The notes: generated by a model from the letters alone, not told the origin. A DNA stretch of 64,000 bases from Takakia lepidozioides (GCA_030704615.1 CM060731.1:1178001-1242000); one strand, 5' to 3'. Shown: positions 1 to 12,262, counted from the stretch's first letter. Translations and numbers: made by a program.

Positions 1-720
1 CACATTTCAGTCCACTGTAAAAGCAGGCCCATGGTGGAACGGAAATGCGGTATCGCATTTAGGTCCAACGGGACTAGGCACACACGGTAGAAAATAATTG
101 CGACAACGCATTTTCATCGACTATGACACTTTGGATAGGCAGGAACGCAAATGCGGTGCCGAATTTCCGTCCGGTCTCTTTCAATGGAATCCAGTGGACG
201 GAAATGAGGTTCCGCATTTCCGTCCGGTGTGCTACTTTCGATTGCTGTTGGACGGAAATACGGCGCCGCATTTCCATTTTGCATCTTAGTCATGCACCAG
301 TGCGACGGAAATGCGGCACCGCATTTCCGTCCGGGGGAGACCTTTATACTCTTCAGAACGGAAATGCGGTACCGCATTTCCGTTCTAACTAAAAATCGTG
401 AACCACCGGAACTGAAATGCGGCACCGCATTTCCGTCCGAGTCGCACTTTCTGACATTTCAAAATGGAAATGCGGCACCGCATTTCCGTCTGGGGGAGAC
501 CTTCATACTCTCCAGAACGGAAATGTGATACCGCATTTCCGTTCTGACTGAAAATCGTGAACCACCGGAACTGAAATGCGGCACCGCATTTCCGTCCGAG
601 TTGCACCTTCCGACATTCCAGAACGGAAATGCGGCCCCGCATTTCCGTTTTGTATCTGAGGCATGGAGCTGTGGGACGGAAATGCGGCACCGCATTTCCG
701 TCCGGGTGAGACGTTCACTT
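1..720. repeat. Palindromic tandem array, family A
   Basis: About a dozen imperfect copies of a palindrome with core GAAATGCGGYRCCGCATTTC recur roughly every 53 bp (centres near 50, 150, 210, 265, 317, 370, 423, 477, 530, 583, 635 and 687). The spacers between them also repeat, giving a higher-order unit of about 160 bp: the spacer with GACCTT, TACTCT and CCAGAACGG occurs near 340 and again near 500. Short open frames on both strands simply read through the palindromes and are not genes. The array starts at or before the window edge. Each unit could fold into a hairpin of about 12 bp. Confidence 0.9.
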
Positions 721-1453
721 GACTCTACTCTCCACTAGCTAGTTCGGCCGACTTCCTCCAAGTCCCGGCCAAGGGTGGAGCCTCTCCAGCTCCTCCCAGT
801 GCACTCTTCTTTGGCCTACTTCAAGGCCAAGGAACGATCCTCCCCGAGGATCGAATCGCCTTACTGCAACAACATTTGCTTGCGATCGCTCATGATGCCG
901 CTTTTGGCATCACCTTGAGCAAGGGTTCACCTGGAACCCTCTTTGACTAGGACGATAACCTTGAACCAACCGTGCGCCCCAATCACTACAATTGGGTCCG
1001 CCTTGGAATGCTGGCCTGAGGTACGGGAACACGCCGAAGCCGCACTACGACTTCGTCCCGAGGCTACACGATTATAGTACGTGAACGGAAGCACGTAGCT
1101 TCCGCGTTAGCCCGCACTACAAGGCAACCCCCTCGGTAGCGCAATTATAGTACGCGCACGCGCCAGGTGCGCACTAGCACGTGAACTCCCAAAGAAGGCG
1201 CAAGTTTCCTTGCCCCTTGGATGGGAGTCACCCGATTTCGGCACTGCGCAAACACACAATTAACCCAATTTACCTCTCCCACTTTTGTAAGCTAGCATGC
1301 ATTCTACACACTAGCCAACCACACCATGCATCACCATTCCAAACACAATAGGACGCACAATATTTTGAACCCATTTCCTTTATAACAAATTTTTGTACAA
1401 TACAAGTTTTTGCAATCGGATTCCTGAGCTAGCTAAACCGGGCTAAGCATGCA
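721..1453. other. Gene-free stretch beside the chromovirus
   Basis: No coding frame is supported here. It lies where the 3' LTR of the minus-strand chromovirus should be, directly beyond a polypurine-like tract, so part of it may be that LTR. I could not match it to sequence beyond the primer-binding site at the other end, so the LTR assignment is unproven. Two short motifs reading ATTATAGTACG occur near 1072 and 1150. Confidence 0.4.
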
Positions 1454-1464
1454 TTTCCTCCCCC
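1454..1464 (-). promoter_or_regulatory. Candidate polypurine tract
   Basis: The minus strand reads GGGGGAGGAAA directly before TGCATGC, with TG being the usual first two bases of an LTR. It lies about 24 bp beyond the polyprotein stop codon. Position and composition fit the plus-strand primer of the chromovirus; no matching second LTR confirms it. Confidence 0.45.
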
Positions 1465-1487
1465 ACGCTCCAAGGTTGATGTCCCCA

Positions 1488-2881
1488 TCAACGTTTCTTC
1501 CGCTTTTGAGGTCGCCCTTCGAACGCTGCAACTGCCTCGGATGCGTTTCCCATTTCTGAGGCACGCACCCAAGATGCCTCCACATGATGATAGCCCTTCC
1601 ATTTGACGAGATACTCCGTTTCTCAGTTCTTGAACCTCCTCGACTTAAGTATTGCCTCCACCTCGTACTCAGGTTCATTTTCATGATCCAACAGCATAGG
1701 TGGCGGACGCAACACTTGATGCCGATTCGGACGTGCTTCATCTTTGAAGTAATGCTTCAAAAGAGAGACATGGAATACTGGGTGCACCTTGCTGTTTGCC
1801 GGCAGCTCCAATTCATACACATCCTCATTCATAACCTTCCGAATGCGAAAGGGACCCGCATACGGAGGTACGAACTTCGGACTCACTTCCGGAGGTAGTC
1901 GGAAATTCTTGATGTTCAACCAGACCTCTGTGCCTGCCTCAAACTTCACTTCCCTCGGCTTCCGATTCGCCTGCCTTTCATACCGTTTCCTAGCTTTGGC
2001 AATGTTGTACTTTGCGAGCTTCAACAAACGCTCGCGTTCTTCCAGTACCGCCGCTACTGCCGGTTCCTCAACGTCCTGGGCGGCCCAACTTGTCGGCACC
2101 AGAGGTGCTTTTCCATAGACCAATACGAAAGGGGAAACTCCCGTTGCGGAGTGTTTTGTGTTATTATAACAGAACTCTGCCGCGTCTAAGTGTTCCATCC
2201 AGTCTGATTGGTCTGCCGACACGTAATTCCGCAAGAATTGCTTCACTACGGAATTCACTCTTTCCGTTTGGCCGTCCGTCGTAGGTCGGAAGGCGGTGCT
2301 CATCTTCAGCCTCGTCCCCATCTTCTTCCAAAGTGTCCTCCAAAATTTACTCGTAAACTTTGGATCGCGATCCGAGACAATATCATTCGGGACTCCATGA
2401 TGCTTTAAGACGTGGGCGAAGTAAAGTCGCCCTGTCTCCTGCGCCGTTGCCGTCTCCTTGGTGGGGATGAAATGGCCCATTTTACTGAACCTATCCACCA
2501 CCACCATGATTGCATCGAATCCTTTTGACAGCGGCATAGCAGTCATGAAATCCATCGAGACGCTTTCCCAAGTCCCCTCTGGAATCGGCAAGGGTTGTAA
2601 CAGCCCCGCTTGCTTTTGTACTCGCTCCGGTTTTGTTGGCATGTGGTGCATGTCTTGACATACTCCTCTGCCTCCTCCCTCAGTTTGGGCCAGAAATACT
2701 CTTTTGCCGCAGTGCGCTTGGCTCCGCCGTGGCCCGCAAGCGGGCTATCATGGCATTCTCTCAAGAGGCTATCTCTGATCCCTCCCTTTGGCACGTAGAG
2801 ACGTTTTTGCTTATACCGGAGCAGTCCATTTTGCAAGTGGAACTGCGATTTAACCCCATTCTCAAGTCCTGCATCACGCAC
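1488..2881 (-). pseudogene. Chromovirus integrase and chromodomain region
   Basis: This is the C-terminal third of the gypsy polyprotein. Reading down the minus strand it has the H2C2 zinc-binding region (ends CTTCQQ, near 2650-2790). The integrase core follows with its first aspartate in SMDFM, the second in SDRDPKF and the glutamate in DGQTERVN. After that comes the GPF/Y-like segment PPYAGPFRI and a chromodomain reading EYLVKWKGYHHVEASWV near 1545-1620. Frame changes near 2875 and 2640 and a TGA at 1623-1625 break it. The frame ends with a basic KRKKR tail at 1488. The chromodomain places the element in the chromovirus clade and, by family precedent, would direct integration towards modified histones. 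Confidence 0.9.
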
Positions 2882-5446
2882 TTTCCCAGCTCATCCTTCC
2901 GGCAAGCCTTCCGGATCTTCCTTTGGAGCGCCGTCTCGCCCTTGTACACCAACAAGAGCTGCTGCTTTCTACTTAAAGCATCGGCCACCACATTGTCCCG
3001 TCCCGGTTTGTACTGGATATCCACGTCGAACACTGCCAAAGTATCTTGCCACCTAAGTTGTTTTGGGGACAACTTGGGCTGTGTGGCAAAATACTTCACC
3101 GTGACATTGTCCGTGAACACCTTCACTGGGTTGGAACCAACATAGTGGCGCCAGAGCTCAAGGCAATGCACCACCGCCTTCATCTCTTTTTCGTGCGTCG
3201 GCCACCGTCGCTCCACTTCATTCAGTTTCTTACTTTCGTAAGCCACTGGACGTCCATCTTGCATAAGTACACCCCCAATCGCGAAGTCCGATGCATCTGT
3301 ATGAATCTCAAACGGACGATCGAACTCCGGGATTTTCAAGACTGGAGCTTCCGTCATCGCTGCTTCATTCAGCAAAAGCTTGGCCACAAAATGTGTTCCA
3401 TACCCAGACTTTGGATTTACACAGAAGGTCCGACAGCGGCCCCGCGATCTTGGCGAAATTTCTCACATACTTCCGGTAATAGGAGGCGAGTCCTAGGAAA
3501 GATCGCACTCCCGGGACCAAAGTCGGAGGCTCCCAGTCCAAGATCGCCCTCACCTTTCCGTCATCCATTTTGATCCCATCCTGTGTAATCACATGCCCCA
3601 GGAACTCCACTTTTGTGACCCCGAATTCGCACTTTGAAGCTTTGGCATACAGCTTCCATTCCCGCAATTTTTGGAACACCCTTTTGAGGTGCTCCAGGTG
3701 CTCCTCCTTTGTTTTCGAGTACACCAAGATGTCGTCGATGTACACGATCACAAAGTCATCCAACCACTCCTGGAAAAGGCTGTTCATCAGCGTGCTAAAT
3801 GTCGCTGGTGCATTGGTGAGCCCAAAAGGCATCACCAAGAACTCATATGAACCATACCTTGTCCTGCACGCGGTCTTCTCCTCATCTCCTTCTGCCACCC
3901 GAATTTGGTGATAACCGGAGCGCAAGTCGATCCGGCTGAAATACTTCGCTCCTGCCAACCGATCGAAGAGGTCGTCGATCCTTGGCAAAGGGTACCGGTT
4001 TTTGATAGTCACCTTATTCAGAGCCCTGTAATCGACACACATCCGCAGCGTCCCATCCTTCTTGTCTGCAAATAGCACCGGGGCTCCGTAAGGTGACTTA
4101 CTCGGCCGGATGTACCCCTTTGACATTAGATCCTTGAGCTGAGTCTTTAGCTCTACCAACTCTCTGTGGCTCAACCGGTAGGGCGCCTTGGCAGGCGGTT
4201 TTGATCTCGGTATCACCTCAATCTTGTGGTCAACTCCTCTTCGCGGTGGCAAGCCGCTTGGTAAATCCTCCGGCATCACATCCTGGTATTTCTCCAAAAT
4301 CCCCTTGATCCAATCTGGGCTCGGCTCCCCATCGCCTTCTCCTTTCACTTCTCTAATGTAAAGCAAAAATTGGGGCTCGTGTGCCTCCTCCACGGCCCAC
4401 TCCTTTGCTGACAGAAGGTTTATTCGCCCTCCCACGGATTTGGGCGTTTCTAACACTCGTAAAACCTCGCCACCATTCCCACATGGCAGCGTGACTACTC
4501 TTTTGCGGCCATCTATAACCGCTCCGGATTTGCTCAAAAAAGTCATCTCCAAAATGAGATCCACTCCATCGATCTCGCAGATGGTGAAGTTCTCACGTCC
4601 CTCCAAACTCCCCAGTTGAAGAGAAACATCAATCGCCAACCTTGTCGCCAAATGTGGTTCTCCTTTGGCAGAACGCACCTCAATAGAGGCCCCCACGTCA
4701 CTTGTCGGGAGTCCCAGCTTTTGTGCCGTTGCCGGTGTCATGAAGGAGTGCGACGCTCCTGTGTCCACTAACAACGACACATTAGTTCTGGATATTATCC
4801 CATCCACGAACAATAATTGACTCCCTTTTCGTAAGGCGCCAGTTTCCTGATACAACTCACAAGCAAATTTGCCTACCTTGCAAGTCCTGGCAACCACCGC
4901 TTCCACCAAGCGACTGATGGTATCTTCCGACAGCTCCGTGGTCGCCCGAGTCATGTTCAATTGCCGGGGCTTCGTGCACTTCTTGGCCATGTGCCCGGGC
5001 TCCCCGCAATTGAAACACACTCTATCAAAGGTCGCCTTCTGTCCGCCATAAGCCGCTCCACCCGCTTTTCCTTTCGAAGCACCGGGTGCCGCCTTGACAT
5101 GTGAAGGCCCTCCCTTCGATTTCCACGTGCCATTTTCGCCGCGTGGCCTATCCCACTTCTTTTCCGGTCGGGAGGAGTCACCTTCCCGCCGAATCTTCTT
5201 GTGGTTCAGCTCCGTACGGCCTTGTCTTTCACCCCTAGGGACATCCGAGAAACATTCAGCCCTCTCAATTGCCTCGTTCAAAGTCTTGGGTGGCTTCTCC
5301 TCCAACTTCCGCCTAGCCCATGGGGCCAGTCCCGCCACAAAGTTGAAGACCATTTCTGGTTCTGCCATGTCCGCGACTTCGAGCAACAGCACATTGAAAG
5401 CCTGGACATACCCCCGAATGTCATCTGTTTGCTTCAAATTCCTCAT
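2761..5446 (-). pseudogene. Chromovirus protease, reverse transcriptase and RNase H
   Basis: Two overlapping minus-strand frames (5446 to 3365 and 3387 to 2761) make one broken pol segment. In order there is a CCHC knuckle ([14 protein letters not shown] near 5000), an aspartic protease active site ([12 protein letters not shown]) and a reverse transcriptase. The reverse transcriptase shows [28 protein letters not shown] and the catalytic YIDDILVYS. RNase H follows, starting around FEIHTDASDFAIGGVL. A frame change near 3365-3390 separates reverse transcriptase from RNase H. The upstream gag frame is joined in frame except for the stop at 5462-5464. Confidence 0.92.
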
Positions 5447-5461
5447 CTTGTCCCGGGCAAG

Positions 5462-6037
5462 CTAGGATGCGTTGAGGGGCACAAACTGTCTCTTCATCAA
5501 TTCCTTGAACCCACTCCAGTTCAAGGTTTCCGGGCTTGGGCCTCGGTCGTGAAGGCATTTCTGCCACCATTGTTGAGCATAGCCCCTCAAATAGGTGGGA
5601 GCCACTTCCACCCGATCCTCGTCACTCAACTTGGCCGCCCGGAAGTACTGCTCTAGCTCCAGGAGCCAGGTGTTGAGTGCCTTCCGGTTTCGAACGCCCT
5701 CAAAGGTGCCGGGTTCCTTAGGCTTCACCTTAAACTTTGCCTTAGTGGAAGTGGCATTAGCCGCCTTCAACACGTCTTTCAACGTCCCGCCAAACTGCGC
5801 CAACAACCCTTCCCAAAAGGCTGCCGGCATGGGAGGCATCTCTTGGTTTGTCGGAGCTCTCAAGGATTCCTTGGGCTCCGACTCCTCGGATTCCTCCCGC
5901 TCCTGAGCGGCCTCGTTTTCGGAAACATTCATCGCTTCCTCAAATGGCCGCCTCGGTGACACGTCGCCCCCATCGGGCTCACCAGGATCATCATCTTTTG
6001 GGCCGTTCCGCTTTCGCTTTGGCTTGCCCGACCCCAT
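5462..6037 (-). pseudogene. Chromovirus gag N-terminal region
   Basis: This open frame encodes the capsid-like part of gag: a basic start (KPKRKRNG), an acidic linker, then a retrotransposon-gag fold region with WLLELEQYFRAAKLSDEDRV and a GYAQQWWQ segment. The ATG at 6037 is chosen because the upstream ATG at 6091 lies on the primer-binding site. A TAG at 5462-5464 interrupts the frame; coding continues in the same frame beyond it. Confidence 0.85.
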
Positions 6038-6078
6038 GATGAGGCCAATCCCAAGGACGATCGCGTACTGAACTCTAA

Positions 6079-6090
6079 GCTCTGATACCA
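6079..6090 (-). promoter_or_regulatory. Primer-binding site (initiator tRNA-Met type)
   Basis: The minus strand reads TGGTATCAGAGC, the standard match to the 3' end of plant initiator tRNA-Met used by many plant LTR retrotransposons. It follows a CA dinucleotide two bases away (minus-strand GCGACA then CT), so the 5' LTR should end at about 6093 and continue to higher coordinates. Confidence 0.88.
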
Positions 6091-6092
6091 AG

Positions 6093-7640
6093 TGTCGCGC
6101 ACCTCACTTCGGTAAGCTCCCTTTCAAGTCATAGTTACTCGCTTTGATGCGCGCGCCTGACTCCCAACCTGGCCGCCGGGCCAACTCGGAGCTTCGGCTG
6201 CTCACCGGGACATAACGGTCCCCCTTCGCTCTCCCAAAAGACCCTCCACCTATTTGGGCCTAGTGGAATTCCCTTTGGTAGATGGCAGTCCGGAACAGCT
6301 CCCCACCCTTTGGTCGCTTTCCGGCTCGCTTGCTTACTCACTAGTTTTTGGACACCAACGGGCTTGCACCGTTCTCGGGGTTACTACTCCCTATATATAC
6401 TTCTGTAGCTGTCCGCGGGGGTTTCACAACCAGCCATGCCATTTTATGGCGAACCACCACGAAGACCCTCGATTCCCGGTGGTGAGTCGCGGTGAGTCTT
6501 GGCCCGCTCACCACGGCCCCTATGGACCGTGATGAGTCCCAAGACTCCCCACGACTCCCACCACGAGGTCTCCGCCCCCATGGTGAGTCCTATGCCACCC
6601 CCACTAAGTCCCACTAAGCTACCACCACCCCTTGTGGAGCCACCCCCACCGCAACCCGGTGTGCGGGGCTCCACCTAGTGAGCGCCTCTGCTTCCCTGAG
6701 TGCCTTGGGCACTCAAGGGTGCTTCAGCCCCCCCTATACCTATCGCTGCCGCTGCCCCCACCACAGGGGCAGCCCCTCATGTGTCCCGACCCCCTGCCCT
6801 CAAGGCAAAAGGCCGCGACACTTTGTGTTTGCATCCTTCACTGTTCACATATGGCACTGCAATGTTGCTTACTTCATACTTCAGGTGCGATCATGCTTTG
6901 CTTCAATGCTAACAACTCGATCTTACATGGTTATGCAAGCAATCTGGTGGACGACTTGCCCTCTACTTCCCGTGATCAACCTCTATTTCTAATCTTCCCG
7001 GCATGTTAGCGGAATCGCTCAAGCTTCATTCTACGTGAATACAACCCGCATGCTGGATCCTATGCTCAATGATCCTTATCAGCCATTCTGATGCTAGCTA
7101 AACATGACCATCGCCTCAATGTTAGTTGTTACATTCCTACTTCAAATCTAAAATGATTCACATGCCCCCACACTTCATCACAGTGAACTCAGTCTTTACT
7201 TCAGAGCCGAAAACTAGAACAAAAGGAGAGAGATCACCATCCAGTCTCCACTACTCTTATACTTGGGCTGATCCCTAACTCCACCTTATCCCGCCGTCTC
7301 CTTCACGTGATTATTTAATAGCAAGTCAACAATATTTAAGATCCTACAGCCTTTGGACATCAAGTATGGCGGCCACAGGGTCTTATCCCCCTCTGTGCCA
7401 CAGGCCCATCAACTTCTAAAAACATACGATACCCACGTGTTTTGTTTCTCAACCACTCTTTTAGCTGCATGCCACTTGCTAATATTTAATATGGCCACCT
7501 TGTTCATAAATTACTGCTGCATCTCCTTTATTTCCGCGATTTCATCCCAACAATGATAAATCGATCCTTCTCTCACATTTCATCTCTCTGCCAACCCGTC
7601 ATTCATCTGGTACTCAATCCATGTTTGAATGAAAAATTGG
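6093..7640. other. No gene recognised; includes presumed 5' LTR of the chromovirus
   Basis: The segment just beyond 6093 should be the chromovirus 5' LTR on the minus strand, but its far end cannot be set. A block near 6440-6800 is rich in CACC and CCCCAC runs and has open frames only because of that composition. No domain or splice structure is visible up to 7640. Confidence 0.35.
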
Positions 7641-7766
7641 CGATTTCATCCGCTTCTCCTTAATGAAAAATCGCGACTTCATTGCATCCTTGAGCCCCCA
7701 CAAACCCTACGTGCTTTGTCTGTTTCTTGCATGCCTTCCGTGTTTCCCTCATCACCTCCCTTCGAC

Positions 7767-9341
7767 CTACACCGGTAGGGAGAAGGGTGCGGCGTGAAAT
7801 GAGTATTGAATTTGTGTTTGTAGTACGGATTGAATGATTGATAGTTTCGGACGGATGGCAATTGGGGATTTTAGCAGGGCCAGACTTTTGGTAGCAAGTT
7901 TGGATGATGTAGAGTCTTTTTGGATGTGCCAAGTGAGGGAGGGTACTAATTGGATACCTAGGTAGGTGTATGGCTCATCTGGTCCCAGGAAGGGGAAAGG
8001 TGTGTTTTGGTAGTGTACATAGAGTTTGCAATGTGAGGCTATGGCTGCTTTAGTGAGCCGACTGTGGTGTGTGGCGGCAGTGATGGCGCATTTGTGTAAG
8101 TTGAGTTCCATGCCTGACCATAGATTGAATCTAAATAGTTTGTTAATTTGTCGATTTAGGTGTTGTGGTTTGTGTGCCAGGATGGCGAGATCGTCTGCAT
8201 ATGCTGCAGCTGAGATGTCACTTGAGGAGGTTTTGTATTGATACCCAAGTTTGCCACAAGCTAGCCAGCGGAGTAGGGGTTCTAGGAAGATAATGAATAG
8301 GTAAGGACTTAAGGTGTCTCCTTGGATGGTTCCTCGGAGGATAGAGATAGGCGGAGTGGAGCCATAATAAGCACCAAAGTATTCAGTGGTACTGTTTGTA
8401 TAGATGTTTCCTATAAGTTGGACGGCGTCAGTGGGGTACCCAAGATCAAGCATGATAGCAAGTAACCTAGCATGATCTAAGGAGCTGAAGGCATTTTTAA
8501 AGTCGATATATCAGACATATATGTCTTGCTTTGTAAGTTTAGCGTCTTCGAGGGCGGATAGAACATATTGTATTTGTCTTGTTGTACTACGCGTAGCTCG
8601 GAATCCTTCTTGGGGGTCACTGAGAATTTGGTGTTGTTCACCATAGCTTGAAAGCATTGTGGTGAGCGTGCTGGTGAATAGCTTGTATATGGTGTTGGCC
8701 AGTGCTATGGGCCTGTAATTACTGAGATCTGTAGGGTCACCTTTTTTAAAGAGTAAAATGGTGCGGCTATGCTTCCAGGAGTGTGGAATTCGTTTCAGTT
8801 TGTAACATGGTTGAAAAAATGAGGTGATGAAGTTGAGGGTCCAATGCTTGAAGTATGGCATTTGGTATAAGATCGGGGCCTGGGGCTTTAGATTTAGATA
8901 GTTTTTTGAGACATGATTCGTAGAGATCTATTGTGAATAAGTCTAGAATGTGGTCCGTTGGGGATCCTCTATTATCAATCGATAAGCCATCTATATCATG
9001 CCATGGATAGTGTTTAGCTTTACACATACAGTTGGTAGTGTGGAGACTGGGATGTAAACAGTTTGTAACTGTGGGTGTGTAGGTTGAGGATGTTTGTGAC
9101 CTTATTTCTTGGTTGATGTCTGTTGGATTGGTTAGCAGGTGGCCATGCTTGTGTTTGAGACAATCGTGGGTGGGTTGAGGGTAGGGTTAAAGATGGCTTT
9201 GTGAGCTTTTTTGGGGTGGTCGCGTAGCAGTTGGTTAAAAGAGGAGACAAATTTTTTGTGATTGGCGGCGGCTTTTTGTTTGGTAATACTGTATATGTTG
9301 TTAGGGTATTTAGGCAAGTGATACGTGGATCCGATGTCCAA
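7767..9341 (-). pseudogene. LINE reverse transcriptase remnant
   Basis: Minus-strand frames together encode a non-LTR reverse transcriptase. Visible blocks in order are SKSKAPGPDLIPNAIL, SNYRPIALANTIYKLF, GFRATRSTTRQ, DFKNAFSSLDH, GTIQGDTLSPYLF and the catalytic AAYADDLAIL, followed by a thumb-like region with YTYLGIQL. An in-frame stop lies at 8511-8513. Frame changes occur near 8815 (an A/T run) and near 9140. The endonuclease and ORF1 are not seen upstream, so this is a truncated, dead copy. It belongs to a different sequence group from the LINE pieces at 29923, 39054 and 59794. Confidence 0.88.
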
Positions 9342-9962
9342 ATATTCCCCGGGTGTATGGGGGTAGTGGTAGGTATAATAGTGAGGGCGCGTCTGATCGT
9401 GTGGTATGTGTTAAGAGGTGATCAGGGATGCCTCGGCGTGAGCGCAGCCACGCTCACGCCACGTCACCTTGAACGAACGCCACGTCACCGGGCTCACTCC
9501 ACATCATCGAGCTTAAAAGCCACGTCAACGCGCGCCAATTAAGAAACAGACTGTATTTCCGCGGAAGAGCACCCTCAACCGCGGAAACAAGTTCGACGAA
9601 ATAATAAAAGGACGTGGTCATCCCCACCTGAAAGCAACAATTGAATGCAAGATGGATGAATGTAGAGTGGATGAGAAATATATGGATATGTGGGAACAAT
9701 GCAAACGAATGGATGAATGTGGGATGGATGTTGAATGGTGGAAAATATTCTTGAATGGAGGATGCATGAATACACAATAGATGAATGCACAATGGATATG
9801 ACATGAGTGTGAGGGGTTGAGGGGATGGATTCATGAAGATTGACATTTGAATCCGAGTAGATTGTTTGAATCACCTTTTTTTCTGCCGGAACAAATGCAA
9901 TGAGGCAAGGGAATTCAATGAGTTCCGAATAGGATATAAATTGAACAAAATAAATGCGAAGT
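9342..9962. other. Gene-free; ATGGATGAATG-rich tract
   Basis: No gene is supported. From about 9640 to 9840 the plus strand is dense in GGATG and GAATG words, a degenerate minisatellite. The segment 9430-9500 repeats ACGCCACGTCACC. Confidence 0.5.
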
Positions 9963-11421
9963 TCAGTCTGATCCAGAGTCAGTACAATGTATCCCCGCGT
10001 CCACTGCATCCAAGTCCAAGAATTTCAGAACTCCAGATCTACGATGGCTACTCCTGCGATCGGGCAATAAGAAGTCAGGGGATAGAGCCTCGGCCATTTC
10101 AAGTGCCATTGCTTCGGCATAGACAGGAAGCACAAAAGTGGAAAGGGGACTGTCGAAAACAGTCTCAGCACAAATGGGGGTTTCTCCTGAAGATCCATCG
10201 CTGTCGTTCCTGCAAGTCAAAGCATGATAAAAGTTATTATTGCAATTTTGATGTATGCAAAATTGAACAAGCACCCAAACTGGAATGACATTTCCATGGC
10301 CGACTTACTCACATAAGAAGTCGTTGTTGATCTGCTTATCCTCGGTATCCTCATCATTTCTGATTTGAATTTGTTCGGTCTGTGTGCCAGACGTAGAGCC
10401 AGACACAAGAGGGAGGAGGACACTCTTGAATAGTTTGGTGTCGCCCTCCATGCCAAAAAGGCTTCTCCCACCAACCTTGCAAGCACGGTAAGTCGCACCT
10501 GCCAAGACCGAAAGCCTCAAGAAGGTTGTAGAGGATGCAAAATCGGATGCAAACTGGAAGACCTTCAGAATGGTAACAGTATTGAACCAACGAACCTGTG
10601 GATAGTGTGAGGTCGACCACCCTTGTAGAATGGTGGCTGCATGACTCCAAGAGCGTCTGCATATGGGGTTCTCTCCCTTGCACCTCTCCACAGAAACCCG
10701 TCTGGTCTTTTGGCTATCTGACTGGAGTGCATGAAATTGTACAGCATGTCATCCACATGCGATTCATATGGGGGGTTGACAAAACACCCCTGGTCGGAAA
10801 TTTCAAAGCTGCGAACGGATGATGGTGTTTTGGAAGTGCGAATCCGCCTCAGGCAGATTGCCTCAAACATCCTTGTCTGGCAAAGATGCAAGGGAGGAGT
10901 GAGACATAGAAATTCGAAAGAAATTCTGGCGCAGGAAAGAACAGAACATGGACTGCAAATGTAAACTACAATGGAATGTTTTTGTGATGATCGGTGCCGA
11001 TCATCACATATGGTGGTAGAGCAAGCCAACAGAAACAACTGAAAAGACATTGGGAAACAGTTCAGAGTAGGGCGGTGCCATACCAGCTGTCCAGGGCAAC
11101 CACCTTTCAGAAGGTACAGGATGTTCACACAATTCCATGTCCTCAGAATTTCGAACCCAGACAACTTCAGGTATGATGCCAAACCCTTATGACTATCCTT
11201 ATCACATGACTGGAAGAGCAAAAGCGTTCCTGCATCTGAAAGGAAATTATTGTAGAAGCCGAATACCCAACTCCAGTAGTTCTCATCGAATCTGTTCCAG
11301 GATGGAGTCTTTTCCTTTGGAGGAACGTGGGGACAGGCAGGGCGTCTAGGATGTCAAGGATGACCATGTCAGCGGCAAAGGGTTTTTGAACACCGCATAC
11401 GAATGAGGGACCATTGCTCAC
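9963..11421 (-). pseudogene. Beta-class DNA methyltransferase-like exons (copy 1)
   Basis: Four exons read in the order expected of N4/N6 DNA methyltransferases whose catalytic motif precedes the SAM-binding motif. ADMVILDILDALP stands where motif IV (D/S/N-P-P-Y) should be. NRFDENYWSWVFGF and AGTLLLFQSC follow, then LRTWNCVNILYL, which resembles the strand ending in the usual trp-x-lys segment. FEAICLRRIR comes next, then VVDLTLSTG (10596-10620) as motif I, and GRSLFGMEGD (around 10450) as the following acidic SAM-ribose motif. The canonical DPPY is not conserved. Frame changes near 11345 and 10640 disable it. The last exon ends with a conserved FVLPVYAEA block and stop at 9963. Confidence 0.62.
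10984..11007. repeat. Single family B palindrome in an intron
   Basis: A 24-bp palindrome (core GATGATCGGTGCCGATCATC) lies in the 207-bp intron between the copy 1 exons ending at 11084 and starting at 10876. The arms pair perfectly apart from the centre. Confidence 0.9.
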
Positions 11422-12262
11422 CTGCAGCATACCGGTATAATTTCAAGTCAAACAGAAATGAGCATCCCAACAGAAACCATCATCTATATTGGCATACACA
11501 AAATTCGAAAGTCCCATGTGAAGAGAAAGATTCTTACCAGATTAAGAAATGAAATCATGTTATCCTAAGTTGGTGATGGCACCCCTGAGTAACTCTTTCT
11601 CCGAGTCTCCATCATCGCCAGCCTTCCCTCATTCACAATCTTGATCTGCCCTGCCAAGTCCGCACGGGAAGGGTGTGGCTTGGCATCGAATGGACATTGA
11701 ACAGTGAGGGTGTACCTCCCAGCGGTCTCATCTTTATCCTTGTCCTCACCTTTCTCCTTTTCCGTCTCTTTCTCCTTCGCCTTCTCCTTCCCCTCAGCCT
11801 TCTCCTTCTCTTTGTCCTTAGGCTTCCCAGGTGACTTGGCTACTACCTCCGGAGCCTTTGGATCTTTCCCCTTTCGACCAGCCTTCCTGCCTTTCTGTGG
11901 AGTTGCCTGCGTGTCTGGCTCCTTGGCGGTCAATGAAGCAATGTTCCTCTGGTACTCTTCGTTGTTCAAAGGTGCCAGCATCTCCGCATGGTTGTTCATA
12001 TACTTCGTTTGCTGCTCTTGAAATGTTGTGTGCTCTAAAGGGCAGTCGAGGTACCATCCACAGTCCCTGAAGTGGGCAGGACTCCAGTCCCTCAAGATAC
12101 CAGCTGTGTACATGGTGGGATCGTTGGCAGGATCGGACCACATGTCCAGGTAATCTGGGATTCCACTCAGGTGTTTTCCTTCCATCAACACATATTTAGT
12201 GTACCTGCGGAGGCTCAAAATAACACCATCCCCCAAAACAAGATATTAGAAAGCAGAAGAAA

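Larger units (their letters stand above)
1454..6093 (-). mobile_element. Ty3/gypsy chromovirus, degraded
   Basis: On the minus strand the order is primer-binding site, gag, zinc knuckle, protease, reverse transcriptase, RNase H, integrase and chromodomain, which is the chromovirus arrangement. A purine-rich tract (minus-strand reading of 1454-1464) follows the polyprotein and is a candidate polypurine tract. The element is dead: nonsense codons lie at 5462-5464 (gag) and 1623-1625 (chromodomain), with frame changes near 3370, 2875 and 2640. Matching LTRs were not found, so its full limits are unknown. A 180-bp piece of the same family sits in a PDS5 intron at 46400-46579. Confidence 0.9.

Noticed and set aside
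98-718. Short open frames on both strands of the family A array
   Set aside because: They only translate the palindromes (ISVHWIP or RKCGAAFPS-type repeats) and exist in several frames at once.
1-720. CRISPR-like array of regularly spaced repeats
   Set aside because: The repeats are fully palindromic, the spacers themselves repeat, and the DNA is plant nuclear with no cas genes.
6093-7640. Intact LTR pair for the chromovirus
   Set aside because: Sequence beyond the primer-binding site could not be matched to 721-1453, so no LTR pair or age estimate is claimed.
9454-10009. Minus-strand frames rich in His, Ile, Pro and Phe
   Set aside because: They translate the degenerate ATGGATGAATG tract and have no protein-like conservation.
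11704-12070. Plus-strand frames opposite the copy 1 Lys/Glu-rich exon
   Set aside because: They are serine and phenylalanine-rich shadows of the AAG/GAG-rich exon on the other strand.
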